The notes: generated from the sequence alone by a model not told the origin. Numbered from the stretch's first letter, positions 8,256 to 19,524 are shown. The stretch: DNA of 64,000 bases from Phymatolithon calcareum (GCA_977006965.1 OZ345360.1:1860001-1924000); one strand, 5' to 3'. A program made the numbers and translations.

Positions 8256-10565
8256 ATGACGGACGTCGAACGCGCGACCCCGGGCGCTGCTGAGGGCAGC
8301 ACGGGTTGCGAGGTCGAGGGTCTGCGCGAAGCGCTCGCTACGGCTCGCGCTGACGCCGAGGCGCGTGGCGAACAACTTGAACTAGCAAAAGAGAAGGCAA
8401 AAGCTGTCGTTCGCGCTCAGATGGAGCGCGCTCGCGCGGCTGAGGCGCGTCTTCAGGAACATGCGAAGATGCAGGAGATGGAGATTGAACAACTGAACGC
8501 ACGCATCAAGGAGCTAGAGAGTAAGCCGGCGCCTCAAGTCAAAATGCGAAATGGAAACGCCGTTGGCACTGCCGGTGCCACGAAAGAATCTGAGAATGAT
8601 GGCAAAGCGCCGGCTGATCGCATTGCAGGGCTCCGCGAGCGCATCCTAGGGCTCGCTGAACAGGCGACAGAGTTGGAGGGGAACGCTGTCGGCAGCGATC
8701 AGCCTCTGAATGTTATCGTAACACAAGAGAGTGCCGAGAACGAAGTTCCGGAGAATCCTGAATCTGAGCGAGAGACATCAAAAATACTCCCGGAGATTGC
8801 GGAGGAGCTGCTGGAGGTGGAGGAAGTAGTGCGCGCACTCGCCGATGACTTTCTCGCCGCGCAGACAGCAGCCAAAATTTTGCAGGACGACGTTCGTGCA
8901 CAGACTAGCGGCTCTTCGAAAGCACTGGCAGAGGCACGCGCTGACGCCCGGCTGTTTCAATCACGTGTAGCCGCATTACAGGAGGCTAACAAGGCCAATT
9001 CTGCCGTGGATAGTGCCGAGCTCAAGGCGGCACTCGATGGGAAAGCAGTCCTGGAAGCGAAGCTTTCGAGTATGGATGCGCTCTTGACAGAAAAGGCTGA
9101 TGAGGTGGCTAAGGTCCGTGAGAAAGCTCGTGAATTTTTGAAGAATATGTCGGCAGACAAGAAGGCCATGGAATTGCGCATGAAGGAGGAGATTGCGGTG
9201 CTCAAGGAAAAAGCGAAAATGCTTGAAGGAAAGGTTACGGTATCTGAGCAACACGCGTTGACGCTGGATTCGGAGCTGGAGAACTGTCTAGCGCTTGTGA
9301 GCGAGAAACAGAAAACGATTCAGATGCTCACTATGGCGTTGTCCACGGAACGTGAATCAACTGCCAATGCGAACAGAGAAATTGCGAGTGTGAGGACCGA
9401 ATTTGTAAACTATAAGGACAGGGCACGTGTAGCGCTCGAGGACAGGGATGCACGCCTGGAGAAGTCAGACTCTGCTGTCCAGGTAGCAACGGAGGAACTC
9501 CGTGCTAAGCTTCGCGGTATGAGCGAAGCACTTGCAACAGCACGAACGGAGTTGGCGGAATCGCGCAAGAATAGCGCTGATACCAATATCCTTCTTGACC
9601 GTGCAGTGCGTGCGGAGGCTGCGCTCGAATTGGAGCGTAGTAGCGCAGCCACAGAGTCGAGCATGCACGTCGGCAGGATCAAGCAATTGGAGGAAAGCAT
9701 GGAGCAAGCAAAGCAATTAGTTGCGGAAACTCAGGCTCGTGCCGATGATGCAGAGGAGCGCCTATCCACGCTCACTGAACGAATGGGAGTCGCGAAGAAA
9801 GAGGTTGCAGCAGCCGAGACGCGCTTAGTCGAGCACGAGAAGAAAGCTGAGCGTGAAGCAAGCAGACTGCGGGAGAAAATCGCCCTTCTCGAGGCTTCTC
9901 TGCACAAGTCGGTTGAATCCGCATCCGCCGCACAGCGTGTTGCCGCAGTTGCCGCCCGTGCACTCGGCGAGTCGTCTCCTCAGACCAATCCGCAGAAGTC
10001 AAATGGCAGTATCATATCTATCCGGCGCAGCTCGACACTCGAGGAGGCTCACCGATCGCGATTCTCATCTGAAGACGGACTTGCGCAAATCGGCAGCTCG
10101 TCGCTTGCGGCTGTCATGTCGTCACATTCACTCAGTCTCGGCCTGACATCGCCCAGAAAGGGCGAGGAAATGTCACAGCAGGAGATCGATAACGCGTTCC
10201 GTGATCAGCAGATGGCCGTGCTCACTTCGCAGCTGTCGGAGCTTGGAACATTGTTGGATGATGCACAGGACGAGTCGCAGGCACGCGCGATGCAGGCGGA
10301 TTTGCTTAAGCAAGAAATTCGTGATTTAGAGGCGAAGCTGGCGGCGGCGGAGAAACTGCAAAATGGTGCTCCGTTTAGCTACTTGCGCTCGATTGTGTTG
10401 CGGTATCTTGAGACGAAGGACGCAAGGTTACTGCCGGTTTTGGGAGACGTTCTTAGCATTAGCAAGGACGAGTTGCAGAAGATTCGGAACGGTGGTACCA
10501 GTTCGATTACGTCCAGCGGTCAGCAGCATGGCTTCTTCTCGATTCCGTTTTTGGGCAGAGGATAG
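8256..10565 (+). CDS. golgin: long coiled-coil protein with C-terminal GRIP domain
   Basis: 769 codons from ATG 8256 (CACAATGAC). The frame is open back to 8088, but the extra 56 residues would put a hydrophobic segment on a cytosolic protein, so the inner start is preferred. Residues ~20-90 and ~200-600 are heptad-rich coiled coil made largely of Ala, Glu, Lys, Arg and Leu. A Ser-rich linker follows (~600-650), then a second short coil. Residues ~707-745 form a GRIP domain (FSYLRSIVLRYLETKDARLL, PVLGDVLSISKDELQKI). GRIP domains bind Arl1-type GTPases on trans-Golgi membranes, and golgins of this form tether vesicles. There is no signal peptide or membrane span, consistent with a peripheral Golgi tether. 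Which golgin subgroup it belongs to cannot be decided from the GRIP domain alone. Confidence 0.88.
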   Translation: MTDVERATPGAAEGSTGCEVEGLREALATARADAEARGEQLELAKEKAKAVVRAQMERARAAEARLQEHAKMQEMEIEQLNARIKELESKPAPQVKMRNGNAVGTAGATKESENDGKAPADRIAGLRERILGLAEQATELEGNAVGSDQPLNVIVTQESAENEVPENPESERETSKILPEIAEELLEVEEVVRALADDFLAAQTAAKILQDDVRAQTSGSSKALAEARADARLFQSRVAALQEANKANSAVDSAELKAALDGKAVLEAKLSSMDALLTEKADEVAKVREKAREFLKNMSADKKAMELRMKEEIAVLKEKAKMLEGKVTVSEQHALTLDSELENCLALVSEKQKTIQMLTMALSTERESTANANREIASVRTEFVNYKDRARVALEDRDARLEKSDSAVQVATEELRAKLRGMSEALATARTELAESRKNSADTNILLDRAVRAEAALELERSSAATESSMHVGRIKQLEESMEQAKQLVAETQARADDAEERLSTLTERMGVAKKEVAAAETRLVEHEKKAEREASRLREKIALLEASLHKSVESASAAQRVAAVAARALGESSPQTNPQKSNGSIISIRRSSTLEEAHRSRFSSEDGLAQIGSSSLAAVMSSHSLSLGLTSPRKGEEMSQQEIDNAFRDQQMAVLTSQLSELGTLLDDAQDESQARAMQADLLKQEIRDLEAKLAAAEKLQNGAPFSYLRSIVLRYLETKDARLLPVLGDVLSISKDELQKIRNGGTSSITSSGQQHGFFSIPFLGRG

Positions 10566-13500
10566 TAGTCGTAAATGTGCCAATGGAAGGCGAGCTTTCG
10601 GCCTTTTTCTTTGCATCAAGTGTCGAAGAATGTCTTGAGGTAGGGCAAGTGGTTGTGCGTGGAAAGCAGCCGCTGAGTGGCGCTTGTATAGTATATTCAT
10701 AATTTATGTAAAGGTATTTGACTCTGAATGCATCTCTCCTCGTCGGTACAATGCTGTGATCGAATGAGTAGGATCTTTTTCCAGAAAACTTTATATGCTT
10801 CGCCCTCAGTAGAAAACAACGGCGTGACAAGCATTGCGGATGCCTCATTGCTATCATGAGAGATGAAGGATGTTCTGTTCGCCAATAAGAAATATGAGGT
10901 CGTATCAATTCTGGATAGTTCGCTGGGCACTCGACAGCATTAATGTTTTCTCCGAGAGCCAGTCCACAGAGAGCATAATGCATTGAGCTAAGTCCTTTTG
11001 AAGAAGCTTTCCTGCAGACAGTTGTCTGAAAAACAGGTTGCTTTGCGCTTCAACATTTTTGTCGAGGAGGTCATCTTTTTCTATTTGTGCCATAGAGCAT
11101 TCCGGTATTTTCACAGAGAAACCTGCAGTGGAATACTAGGTCATTACGAAGCGGTCAAATCTGTCTGTTGAATAGGGCCTATTGCAGATAATGACATTCA
11201 GTCACGAAAGATATGACCTCCTCGTGCCCAGAGTCCTTGGCAAGGAACTTCGTCGCTGCTTTATCCACAGACCCACCAGTTTGTTCGACCAGCTCACCGT
11301 TCCGTAGCACAGCCAATTTAGGCTTTATCACACATACTCTGGCAAATGTACAAGTTTCTGTTCTTGGCGACCTCCCACAGGCAGCTTTCTTGGGTGGCCT
11401 AAGGTATGAACAGAGTGATATTTCAAAAACGTTTCACATTTCCACACACCGTGAGGATCCTGTCCAGCCCTCTGTCTTCTCAGCTGCACACATTCCCAAT
11501 GTGGAAGCATTTTGCGAGCTGCATAAGATAAAACTGATTGTTTTTACCACCTTGCTTCTTCCCCACTGTGTTAGTCTGCTTCCTTCATGACTTGATTCGG
11601 AAAGCCGCCTTCCCATGGTGCATAGCACAGTATGAAGTCTTTCCATGATGCTCCCTGACTTAATTAAGTGCCGCGGATTTCCTGCAAACTGGTCCACAAG
11701 TCATCTAGCACAGACGTTTTATTTTCTGCTCCTTTTCAGCCCCAGTGCAGGGTGTAATCAATCCTTCCTTTGACAACGTGGAGGTTAACTCATTTTCGAG
11801 ATTAAAGGGCGTTGTGTATTCATTTTTGCTAATTCTACAAGCAGACACTAGAGCTTATGTGTTCTGATCCGCAAGTTTTTACAAGTAAATGGATCCAGGA
11901 AATGCACCGTGGAGCCTAACAAGAAAATCCCAGCTATTACACCATCCAGTGTCGCTGGTCTTCAAGATGTTAAGCCGCGAACCACTAATTACGACATTCG
12001 CGGGTTTAATGAACTTGACTGAACCGTATATCGATACGATTCACATGTACACGGAGTGGAACGGAAACACGCTCCTCTCGTGGACGGGACAAAACTTGGG
12101 CCGGTAACCTGCAAGTGCTAAACGCAATGCTCGTTGGAGCACTATTGCGTTTCGCGGAGATGCCAAACGATCGTCGGATCGCTAGTTGGTGTCTCCCTCT
12201 ACTCGCGACGTAGGGTACGGGGTCTCGCCTCCCGCTCGTGGCGAACGTTGGTTCTTCACCGAGATAGTGGGATGAATGAAAAGGACTTTTCCTTGACGAT
12301 GGAAATGGTTTGAGCTCGATGATCTCCTCTTTCTCCCTTGCGTCGGCATCGTCAACTATACTAAAGTGTGCCTCGAGATAAAGCTATCATACGATGATCC
12401 CACACAGTAAGTGCAAGCTAGGTCTCTTCTACTAGAATACCCATGGATGCCTGGTGCTTTGCTATCCAGGCTAACAACCTTGTTGCCCACGTGTACGATA
12501 TATCGAACCAAGACAACAAACTTACTCTTCTTGCGACATCCAGTCTAAAATGAGGGCGAATTCAATTATGTTTCGACTGGACTACTGGTCATATCGGAGT
12601 CGCACCAAGACAACTTTGCGCATGCATGGAAACGAGGCGCAAGTCTCTTTCACTTTCAAAATCCCGCTATAACCAAGACATTTTTTCGTCCCTTGTATAG
12701 AAATTATCTTCGTTCCCACACTTAGTCTCCAAAAACCAAAAAAGAAGATTTCGACTCCGATTGCGAATATCTCCCCCTCCTCTGAAAGCTTTTGAACTTC
12801 AACGTCTACACTCGTAGACTCTAGGTACTTGATTCAACATGATCTCACAGACAAAATGAAAGTTTCGTCTAGGTATTTGACGGAAAAGTACAGAAAATAG
12901 AGTTTAAATCTTCCTGTCTTAAAATGCACGCATTTGCGCACTATACAGGATCCCCTACAAAAATAGAGCTTATTTAACGTATCTCAATACCGAAACCACG
13001 TAGCAGCGAAACGATTTGATGCTCTGCACGGCATGGCCACGATGTCCCCCTAATCTGCGTCGACCGAAACGAGCATACATGCAGAACGCTCCACGCTGCT
13101 TTGAAGGACGAAGTTTCTTCGTGCGATGAGGATGTTGATATTCTCTATGAACAACACGGCAACTCCATCCAGGGTGCCAGAAAGAAATGGGAGAGAAGAG
13201 GTACCATCTCTTTCTAAAACTGTATCATACCTGCTGGTCCCTGATGTTGTTCATCATGTTCAATTCAGAAACTGGACTATCTTTGCAGACACAAACCGAA
13301 GGCAGTGGGTGCATTTTTCGTATTATTGATAAGATCTAACAATGGAAATATGCTTGTACACACGGATCCCGAAAAGATCAGCACGGAGGGGCTTATAGTT
13401 TGTCTCAGGGTAATCTTATTGCTCTTATCAACAAATCCCTTACTGCCCTTCGCATGATATATCCGTGTCGACATGCGGAGCCCAAGGCTGAGGGCATATG

Positions 13501-14836
13501 TGCACGGGAGCGTCTCATGCCGGGCTGCTTGGATGGCAGATGAGTGTGTCCCACTCGTTAGGCGTTCAGAAGTTCGGCCATAGTCTCGCTTGCACACAGT
13601 TGTCGTTCGCTATAGTGAAAAAGAGCTTACAGTGTACACGTTATCTTCGCATCGTAACTCTTTGTTTAAATGAGTGTCAACATAGAGATAGAGAACACTT
13701 TGGGTTGCGTTAATCTTCCTTCTCACCAAAAGCCACTCATGCCAAAGTGCCAGAAAAATGAAACGATACACAAATCAGATCAACTCTTCTGAGGCGTTGC
13801 GGTCCCTCATTGTCTCCATAATGTCCGCAACATGTCACTTTTATGACGAAGACGAACACGGACATTTGGAGTTTGGAATCTCCCCTTTGAGCCATTCGCT
13901 GCTACTCCCCTTTTCCAAAGTAGATGTTGCGTTCCATATCTTTGACATACGTTTCTAAACTCGCAGCATAGATATCATTCGTTCTCGGGTTCACAGGACC
14001 AGGAAGGTTCTAAATGCTGCTCCACAAAGCGAGGCGCCTTGGCAGTCGATTAAGCTCTTTCTGTCGAGTGCCATCCTGCGCGAGACTTGAAAAGAGGGAT
14101 TTTGGGTTTTTTTTAAAGCTCAACCCGCCAGGCTGAGGGGTTTATATCAAGTTTACACCAGGGCAACGGTCCAAGAAAAGCTCAAACCCGCTAGTCGTTC
14201 GCGAATTATACCGATAGCCAGCTGCTAATACAATATACGCTTCCTCCACAGAGGACTTGACTTCGACCGACTATGGGACCTCACAGTCCGAATCTTCATT
14301 TTCCTGCTCCACTTGAGTTTTCCAGGCGTCCGATCAACTTCAGGTGCTTCCTTCAGCACTTGAACATACGGCCCATTGATCCTCGCGCTCACCGCATGGG
14401 TGCAATCGGACAGGGTTTCCAGATTATTGGCTGGAATCTACTACAAGTCAATGATGTTACGAAGGAGGTTGTAAACCGAAATCCTCAACGCGCTTCACAC
14501 TCCGAGCAGGCTTTTCGAGGCCCCGTCTCAGTGCTGGGGGTGCTCCCCACGACAATCGACTGCGTGGGTACAGGTATGGCTCCAACATGGAGCAGGCTGC
14601 CAGGGTTGAGGACGTCCGGAAGTAGTGCGCAACTTCATGGAACAAGCGCGGACTTTGGGCATTGCGGGGATGGACATAGAAACGGGTGATTATTGCTTCG
14701 TGCATACTTGCAAACGGGGCCCGAGTTGCAGATATCGATTTTGCTTTGAAGGCCCGGACAATAGCGCAACCGCTGGGTCATTCTAAAGAGATATTTGGGG
14801 AGGTTTCGGTTGAATTTAACGCAGATTAGATATTCC
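10566..14836. other. 4.3-kb stretch without recognisable gene
   Basis: Open frames of 60-158 codons occur on both strands (for example 11213-11590, 13277-13597 on the minus strand, and 14273-14689), but none shows a domain, a membrane pattern or codon regularity I would trust. No inverted ends, target duplications or tandem repeats were found by eye. It may hold old, unrecognisable element remains. Confidence 0.4.
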
Positions 14837-16195
14837 CTATTTATTCTTATCACGAACTTCTTCTTCTTCCCATTTCCCACTATGCAATCCATCTGTAGAT
14901 ACTATGGGAATAGGGTGCACTGGATGGAGCTTAAAGTACCATGGTCCGCATTGCGGACCATTTCCGTGATCTAGGTCTGCCAGTTGTGCGACATCACTCG
15001 CACTTAAGCCGAGGTTGTATTTGAACCTACCACTTGTAGCCATGAAGCAACAAGAAATGAGTCCAAGTACAACAGAGCCCAGAACAATAGCTACCGCGAT
15101 AATGACTGAGGGCAAGAATAAGTTGACCTTAATCGCGGTAAACCGGCGGCTCCCTTGCAAAGAAATCACTGAACTATTGGGGACAGCCTGGAACAAAGCC
15201 ATAAACAGCAACTTAAAAGAAGGTTCATTTGTTTCATGCGCGGCATACCTGGCAATGACAGCGACAGTTTCATTATTTCGACGAAAAGGTAATACCTTCG
15301 TAATGCGTACATCTTGAGAGGTTTCGTGCTTGTAGTAATATGCCACAACCAAAAACTGCAAATTGTTTTCAGTCACAAAGGCGGCACAAGCAGATCCTAC
15401 TCCGTTTTCAAGCCCCACTCCATGCTCCTTCTTGTGGTGAATCGCGAGACAACTTGAGGATGTCAACGTGCACTCGCCACCCGCACTCACATTTCCTTTC
15501 CCGAAAAGAATATCGGTCCTTGTCGGAAAGGAAATTGTAGAATTGCAATTCAAATTCGGATTCGATGTGTTCCTGAGGTACAGCTGGTGCGGCTCAAATC
15601 CACTTTCCTCTGAGAGGCATTCCATGGGAACTTGAAAGTACGGCCCGTACTCATCCGTAAATGGCACCAGTAATCTGTAGCCAAAATAATTAATCAGGCC
15701 GGGTTGATGATCGGCGCAGTGGCGGAACGAACGCGCGAAAGACAGACTTTGTGAAAAATTGTTACGTCCAAGACCCATTCCGTGATTCGCCATTGTGCGA
15801 GGCTTGTTCGCCAGCACGGTCTGGTTCAGTAGCAATAACTTACCGGGCTCCCTGTTTCCGTTGAGAGACAGACTAAGAGCGACTGATGCTGCCAGAAAGA
15901 GAACCTTTAGAAAAACTTGAGTCCATCGAAACCATCGCGGTCCGTACGTCTGACCGATGAACGATTCGAACCACTTTTCAGAAATACAAACAGATTCATG
16001 CTTGTCGAACACGCGCCGCGCGGTAAGGTATGCCCCTATTCTTCTCAGCGACTGGTGCAGCACTAGCAAGCCCAATACGTCGGCAATGAGGACGACAGAA
16101 GTAGATAGCTCCGCGGCGCCCACTGGCAGACGCCAAACACCACTGACGCTGTCGGAAGCACTCATGTTTTCCTGCTTCCTTCTCTGTGCCCGCAC
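14837..16195 (-). CDS. lineage-specific membrane protein, paralogue 1
   Basis: 452 codons, family not recognised. It is a diverged paralogue of 18150-19382 with the same layout. Two hydrophobic spans lie near residues 33-50 and 95-111, with KWFESFIGQ-YGPRWFRWTQVFLK between them. A ~220-residue loop rich in Cys and N-glycosylation sequons (NQT, NFS, NTS, NST, NVS) follows, then one strong span (FLPSVIIAVAIVLGSVVLGL), and a cytosolic tail ending GPWYFKLHPVHP. The shared elements GP-WFR-TQV-LK and F-KLHP-RP/HP are the clearest family signature. The sequon-rich loop suggests it faces the exoplasm, perhaps as a receptor-like or adhesion protein; this is inference. Start: Met1, with Met11 (MSASDSVSG) plausible. 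A family Z solo LTR lies about 390 bp upstream. Confidence 0.75.
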   Translation of the reverse strand: MRAQRRKQENMSASDSVSGVWRLPVGAAELSTSVVLIADVLGLLVLHQSLRRIGAYLTARRVFDKHESVCISEKWFESFIGQTYGPRWFRWTQVFLKVLFLAASVALSLSLNGNREPGKLLLLNQTVLANKPRTMANHGMGLGRNNFSQSLSFARSFRHCADHQPGLINYFGYRLLVPFTDEYGPYFQVPMECLSEESGFEPHQLYLRNTSNPNLNCNSTISFPTRTDILFGKGNVSAGGECTLTSSSCLAIHHKKEHGVGLENGVGSACAAFVTENNLQFLVVAYYYKHETSQDVRITKVLPFRRNNETVAVIARYAAHETNEPSFKLLFMALFQAVPNSSVISLQGSRRFTAIKVNLFLPSVIIAVAIVLGSVVLGLISCCFMATSGRFKYNLGLSASDVAQLADLDHGNGPQCGPWYFKLHPVHPIPIVSTDGLHSGKWEEEEVRDKNK

Positions 16196-16444
16196 GGTTA
16201 GATGCTATCTAAGTCCAGAACATGGGCACCTGGTGAGGCATGAACTCTAAAGTTTATGCACTTCCATCTTTCCCGAAAGAGGCAGATTCAACGGGTGGCG
16301 ATTTTGCTTCTACGTATCATACAATTCAAAAATATGAGCAGGGGAATGTTATGGGAGGAGTAACGCAGACTTCACAAGTTACATAAATTTAATTGTGAAA
16401 GATACCCCTTCGTGTGCCGACTGGATTATGAGTTTACTTGATAC

Positions 16445-16501
16445 CGGGGGTCCTCGGATTAAGGGTCGTGTTGCAACAGTCCCTTAATCCGAATCACCCC
16501 C
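16445..16501. repeat. imperfect hairpin
   Basis: GGATTAAGGG (16456-16465) pairs exactly with CCCTTAATCC (16481-16490) across a 15-base loop. The stem is extended outward by GGGGG/CCCCC with a small asymmetry. It lies between paralogue 1 and the family Z solo LTR and could be a decayed MITE or a regulatory structure. Confidence 0.6.
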
Positions 16502-16583
16502 TATTTCGAATCACGGCTATGACATATTAAGACCAGTGCACAACAAAAATTAAAATATTGACTGTAAACTTTTAAAAGGTTCC

Positions 16584-16897
16584 TTTCTTGGGTCACTGTC
16601 AATACTACATCAACACGGTACATGATTGTTCCGATGTATGATGGTTTTCCCAAGGTGACAACTTACGGACACACTTCTAAGCAAAATTCAACCTTTACTA
16701 GTCTTACCGTTTAACATCGTGGGTAGCACATGAATTGTAGCTACCGAGTACTGCAATTATGCAGCACTCTTTTGCTCTACATAAGCCCCTGCCGAAGTTC
16801 TGACTAGCAGACTCGGAAAGAAGGGAAGAAGTAAAGGACAGGGTCAGCAAAGACCTTGTTTTTCATCCCGACCATTTTTCACGGTTTTCGACCGACA
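16584..16897 (+). mobile_element. solo LTR, family Z, copy 1
   Basis: 314 bp, about 97% identical by eye to 20177-20486. It is flanked on both sides by GTTCC (16579-16583 and 16898-16902), a 5-bp target duplication. It ends CCGACA; the start TTTCTTGGG is a one-base change from TGTCTTGGG in the other copy. No internal region or second LTR is attached, so it is a solo LTR left by recombination. CTACATAAGCCCC near 16790 may be the TATA region. Confidence 0.85.
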
Positions 16898-17177
16898 GTT
16901 CCCCCTCTGAAATACGCTAAATTCTCGACACGCTGCACGCTGATGCACTTGGAAGGAGTTCAATTTATATACAAATCGTTACTTCCATTGAAACAAAAAC
17001 GTAGACGAATAAGATTCCTCAACCATACGCACAAATATATGGACAATCCTTGAAAATTTACTAGAAATAAGTTTCTTTGTGTAGAATCCGTAATTTTTCT
17101 GTAAACTTCTCATCATGGCAGAAATGTTTATCTGGTTTTTTGTCGAGAACTTTAAAACTCAGCCAATCCAATGACAG

Positions 17178-17585
17178 TTCACTATCGCTCGCCGAGCGCG
17201 CATTGAAGCGTCGCAAAAGCGTTATTTCCTCTGATTCTGAGTACATGGAATTGCGATTCATTGTACCAACGTCGAACATGTACGAGAGGCTTTTCTCTAT
17301 CGCTGGTTACGCGCTGGATGACAGAAGAAGAAGCGTTATTCCTGCAAACTTCGAGAAGCAGATGTTCCTTCATGCTAACTCGCGTGCGTGGGGAATCGAA
17401 GACGTCAATGCTATCGTGACAGAAAGTAGCTAGAGGGATCCAATAATTCGGGGAATAACCAGTTATTTATTGCTCACTGAACTTGAATACAATAATTTAT
17501 TGCTTCTGCGTTCAACAATAAATTATTTATTCTCGACACTGCGCCGAGAAAAGAATAAAAATAAATAAATAATTCCAATGCTTTG
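17178..17585 (+). pseudogene. 5'-truncated hAT transposon fragment
   Basis: This is the last ~85 codons of the transposase (to the stop at 17433) plus the 3' end of the element, closely matching 441-841 read on the minus strand. The coding part retains PTSNMYERLFSIAGYALDDR, including the C-terminal Glu. The element end, CCAATGCTTTG, is at 17585 and CTGGAAGG follows, but no matching duplication occurs on the left because the copy breaks off at about 17178. Its similarity to the complete copy suggests recent activity of the family. It lies between the two membrane-protein paralogues. Confidence 0.88.
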
Positions 17586-17770
17586 CTGGAAGGTACTGTA
17601 GCAACTAAGGAAACCTTGCCCGTATATTCGTAAGACTGTGGGGCTTTTTTAAAAGCCAAACTTTAATTGAAAAAAAGACACACAGGTGACGTATCTCCTT
17701 TACAGTCTCAAGAGTCGTACAGAGAGCGTTTAAAAAATTTTATTGTATTTAATACTATTTTGAAAACACA

Positions 17771-17850
17771 CACACAGGTGGTTACGGGTGAATGGAAATC
17801 ACGTGATTACGTAATCAGGTGATTTCCGTTCACCCATAATCACCTTTGTG
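17771..17850. repeat. 80-bp near-perfect palindrome
   Basis: Two 40-bp arms meet at 17810/17811 (GATTAC|GTAATC) with no spacer and only a few mismatches. The arm contains GGTGGTTACGGGTGAATGG and AATCACGTGATTA. A short CA run abuts the left end. It may form a cruciform, or be a foldback element. Confidence 0.8.
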
Positions 17851-17858
17851 TCTGGTAC

Positions 17859-17904
17859 CATCGGTAGATGCTATTTGATGCTATTAAAATTGCGTCTACC
17901 GATG
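17859..17904. repeat. 13-bp stem hairpin
   Basis: CATCGGTAGATGC and GCGTCTACCGATG pair with one G-T across a 20-base loop. It follows the 80-bp palindrome by 8 bases, so the two may be parts of one foldback structure. Confidence 0.6.
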
Positions 17905-18149
17905 ACACATAATACTCCGAGTGCAAAATCGATATACGAGCCAACTTATATCGCCTCTATCTTCCTAACGAAGCAAGAATATAACTTGAGCGCTGTACAT
18001 CTGTAGTCGTGTGGCATTTCTAAAAAAATAGAATAAATTTAATGAAGTCGACAAGGAAACAAAAAACATGGTCTTCGTAAATATTACTCCCAAATTCGGT
18101 GTCAAAACATTTACTGCGCATTATTTATGCATCAATTCTCTCCTGACCA

Positions 18150-19382
18150 TTATCCAATATGGGACGGAGTGCTACTCAGAGTGACATGCGGCCGTAAAGG
18201 ATGTAATTTCACAAACAGTTCTGCTCCTTGACTGCCCATAGTCCCGTCAATACCTCGAGCGAACCGTGCTACCTCTCGGACATTAATCGCCAGAGCATAA
18301 CGCAATCGGTTTTTCAACCGCAGACCCAAATAGGCACCCACAGCAGCAACCAATGCGATACAGATTATAGTCACAATCACGCCCATTCCAGCCCAAAACA
18401 GTCTTAGGTCGACCTCCGTGAAAAACGTTGTACCCTCCAGGCGCACAATATTTCCGCGCACGCCATGAAAAGAGCTGACATAGTCGAGCTGCATGGGATT
18501 GCTTGTGAGCCCATGATCAACGTACATTGCCATTAGAGCAATTGTTTCTGCATCGCGCTTCCGCCAAATAGGGTACGTCGCACTCGAAAGGAAGTCAAAG
18601 TCTGCCTTTCCTTGGTAATCTGCCACGACGAGAACCTGTTCATTCCCTCTCTCCAGAGTGAACACACACGCTCCTCTATGTTCCGCCTGACACTTGGAGT
18701 GTGTTGCCCGCCAATAACAGTCTCTGACGACCGTCGTAGAGTTCCCTGCAAGTATTCCGCTTCGCAGCGGCGGCAGTTTGGTGCACTGTCGTACGCTCAG
18801 ATTTGGATAACGAGGAAACGTCTCCAAGAGCACCTCTTCCTTATACCCGAGTGATTTTTTCAAGCATTGCACCTCCACATCGCCGCCGTACTTATCTGCG
18901 ACATCGGAAAGTGAGCGGCAGTTCTGGTATCGGGTACTGGTCGGCGACCAAAACGAGCAACCTTCTGCCTCCTTCAGGAACAGGAGTTCCGTCGAAAAAT
19001 TACCAACACCTTTCCCAAGACCGGCATCGACCATACGTCGCGTTTTGGGTGCTACAACAAACTGTCCCTTCAGCTCGGTCTCGCGAGGACGACTGGAGCC
19101 GTCGATGGACAGTCCGATCGTTATGGATCCCACAAGCATCGCCAACTTTAGTACAACTTGTGTTAAACGAAACCATTGTGGGCCGTGGGCGCGCCCGGTT
19201 ATGCCCTCGAACCATAACGCAGAAATGATCACAGGTTTATGCTTGGAGTATACCTGGTGCGCAATTAGAAATGCAGCGATCAGACCGAAACAAAATTCGA
19301 GTAGCCATAGCGCGAACACGTCCACGACCAGCACGAGCAGAGTGGACACTCCGGATGAGGCAAAGGGAATGTTCCACTTCAT
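18150..19382 (-). CDS. lineage-specific membrane protein, paralogue 2
   Basis: 410 codons from MKWNIPF; the frame is open to a Met at 19427, giving 425. It is a diverged paralogue of 14837-16195. In the 425-residue numbering, hydrophobic spans lie at about 28-55, 90-106 and 344-368. The first two bracket LWFEGITGRAHGPQWFRLTQ, and a ~235-residue loop with Cys at 157, 170, 188, 215, 237, 246 and 254 separates the second from the third. The tail reads VREVARFARGIDGTM and ends ELFVKLHPLRPH, matching paralogue 1. I recognise no described family. The topology and paired cysteines suggest a surface protein with a disulphide-stabilised ectodomain; this is inference. The gene sits between two independently inserted family Z solo LTRs. 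Confidence 0.75.
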   Translation of the reverse strand: MKWNIPFASSGVSTLLVLVVDVFALWLLEFCFGLIAAFLIAHQVYSKHKPVIISALWFEGITGRAHGPQWFRLTQVVLKLAMLVGSITIGLSIDGSSRPRETELKGQFVVAPKTRRMVDAGLGKGVGNFSTELLFLKEAEGCSFWSPTSTRYQNCRSLSDVADKYGGDVEVQCLKKSLGYKEEVLLETFPRYPNLSVRQCTKLPPLRSGILAGNSTTVVRDCYWRATHSKCQAEHRGACVFTLERGNEQVLVVADYQGKADFDFLSSATYPIWRKRDAETIALMAMYVDHGLTSNPMQLDYVSSFHGVRGNIVRLEGTTFFTEVDLRLFWAGMGVIVTIICIALVAAVGAYLGLRLKNRLRYALAINVREVARFARGIDGTMGSQGAELFVKLHPLRPHVTLSSTPSHIG

Positions 19383-19449
19383 AGTTGTGCCTGCCCTGCC
19401 GGACTGTCCAGTCGAAAAGAAGAGCATGTAGAGTTATTTACGCGTTTTC

Positions 19450-19524
19450 GGTCCCATGATCTGAATAGTTTCAGATCATTTTTTTTAAAAAAATGATCAA
19501 AAAAACTGCTCAGATCATGGGACC
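19450..19524. repeat. short inverted-repeat element upstream of paralogue 2
   Basis: GGTCCCATGATCTGA (19450-19464) and its exact complement (19510-19524) flank an interior that itself folds (GATCATTTTTTTTAAAAAAA). It lies within 70 bp of the start codon of paralogue 2. It may be a minimal MITE or a palindromic regulatory site. Confidence 0.65.
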
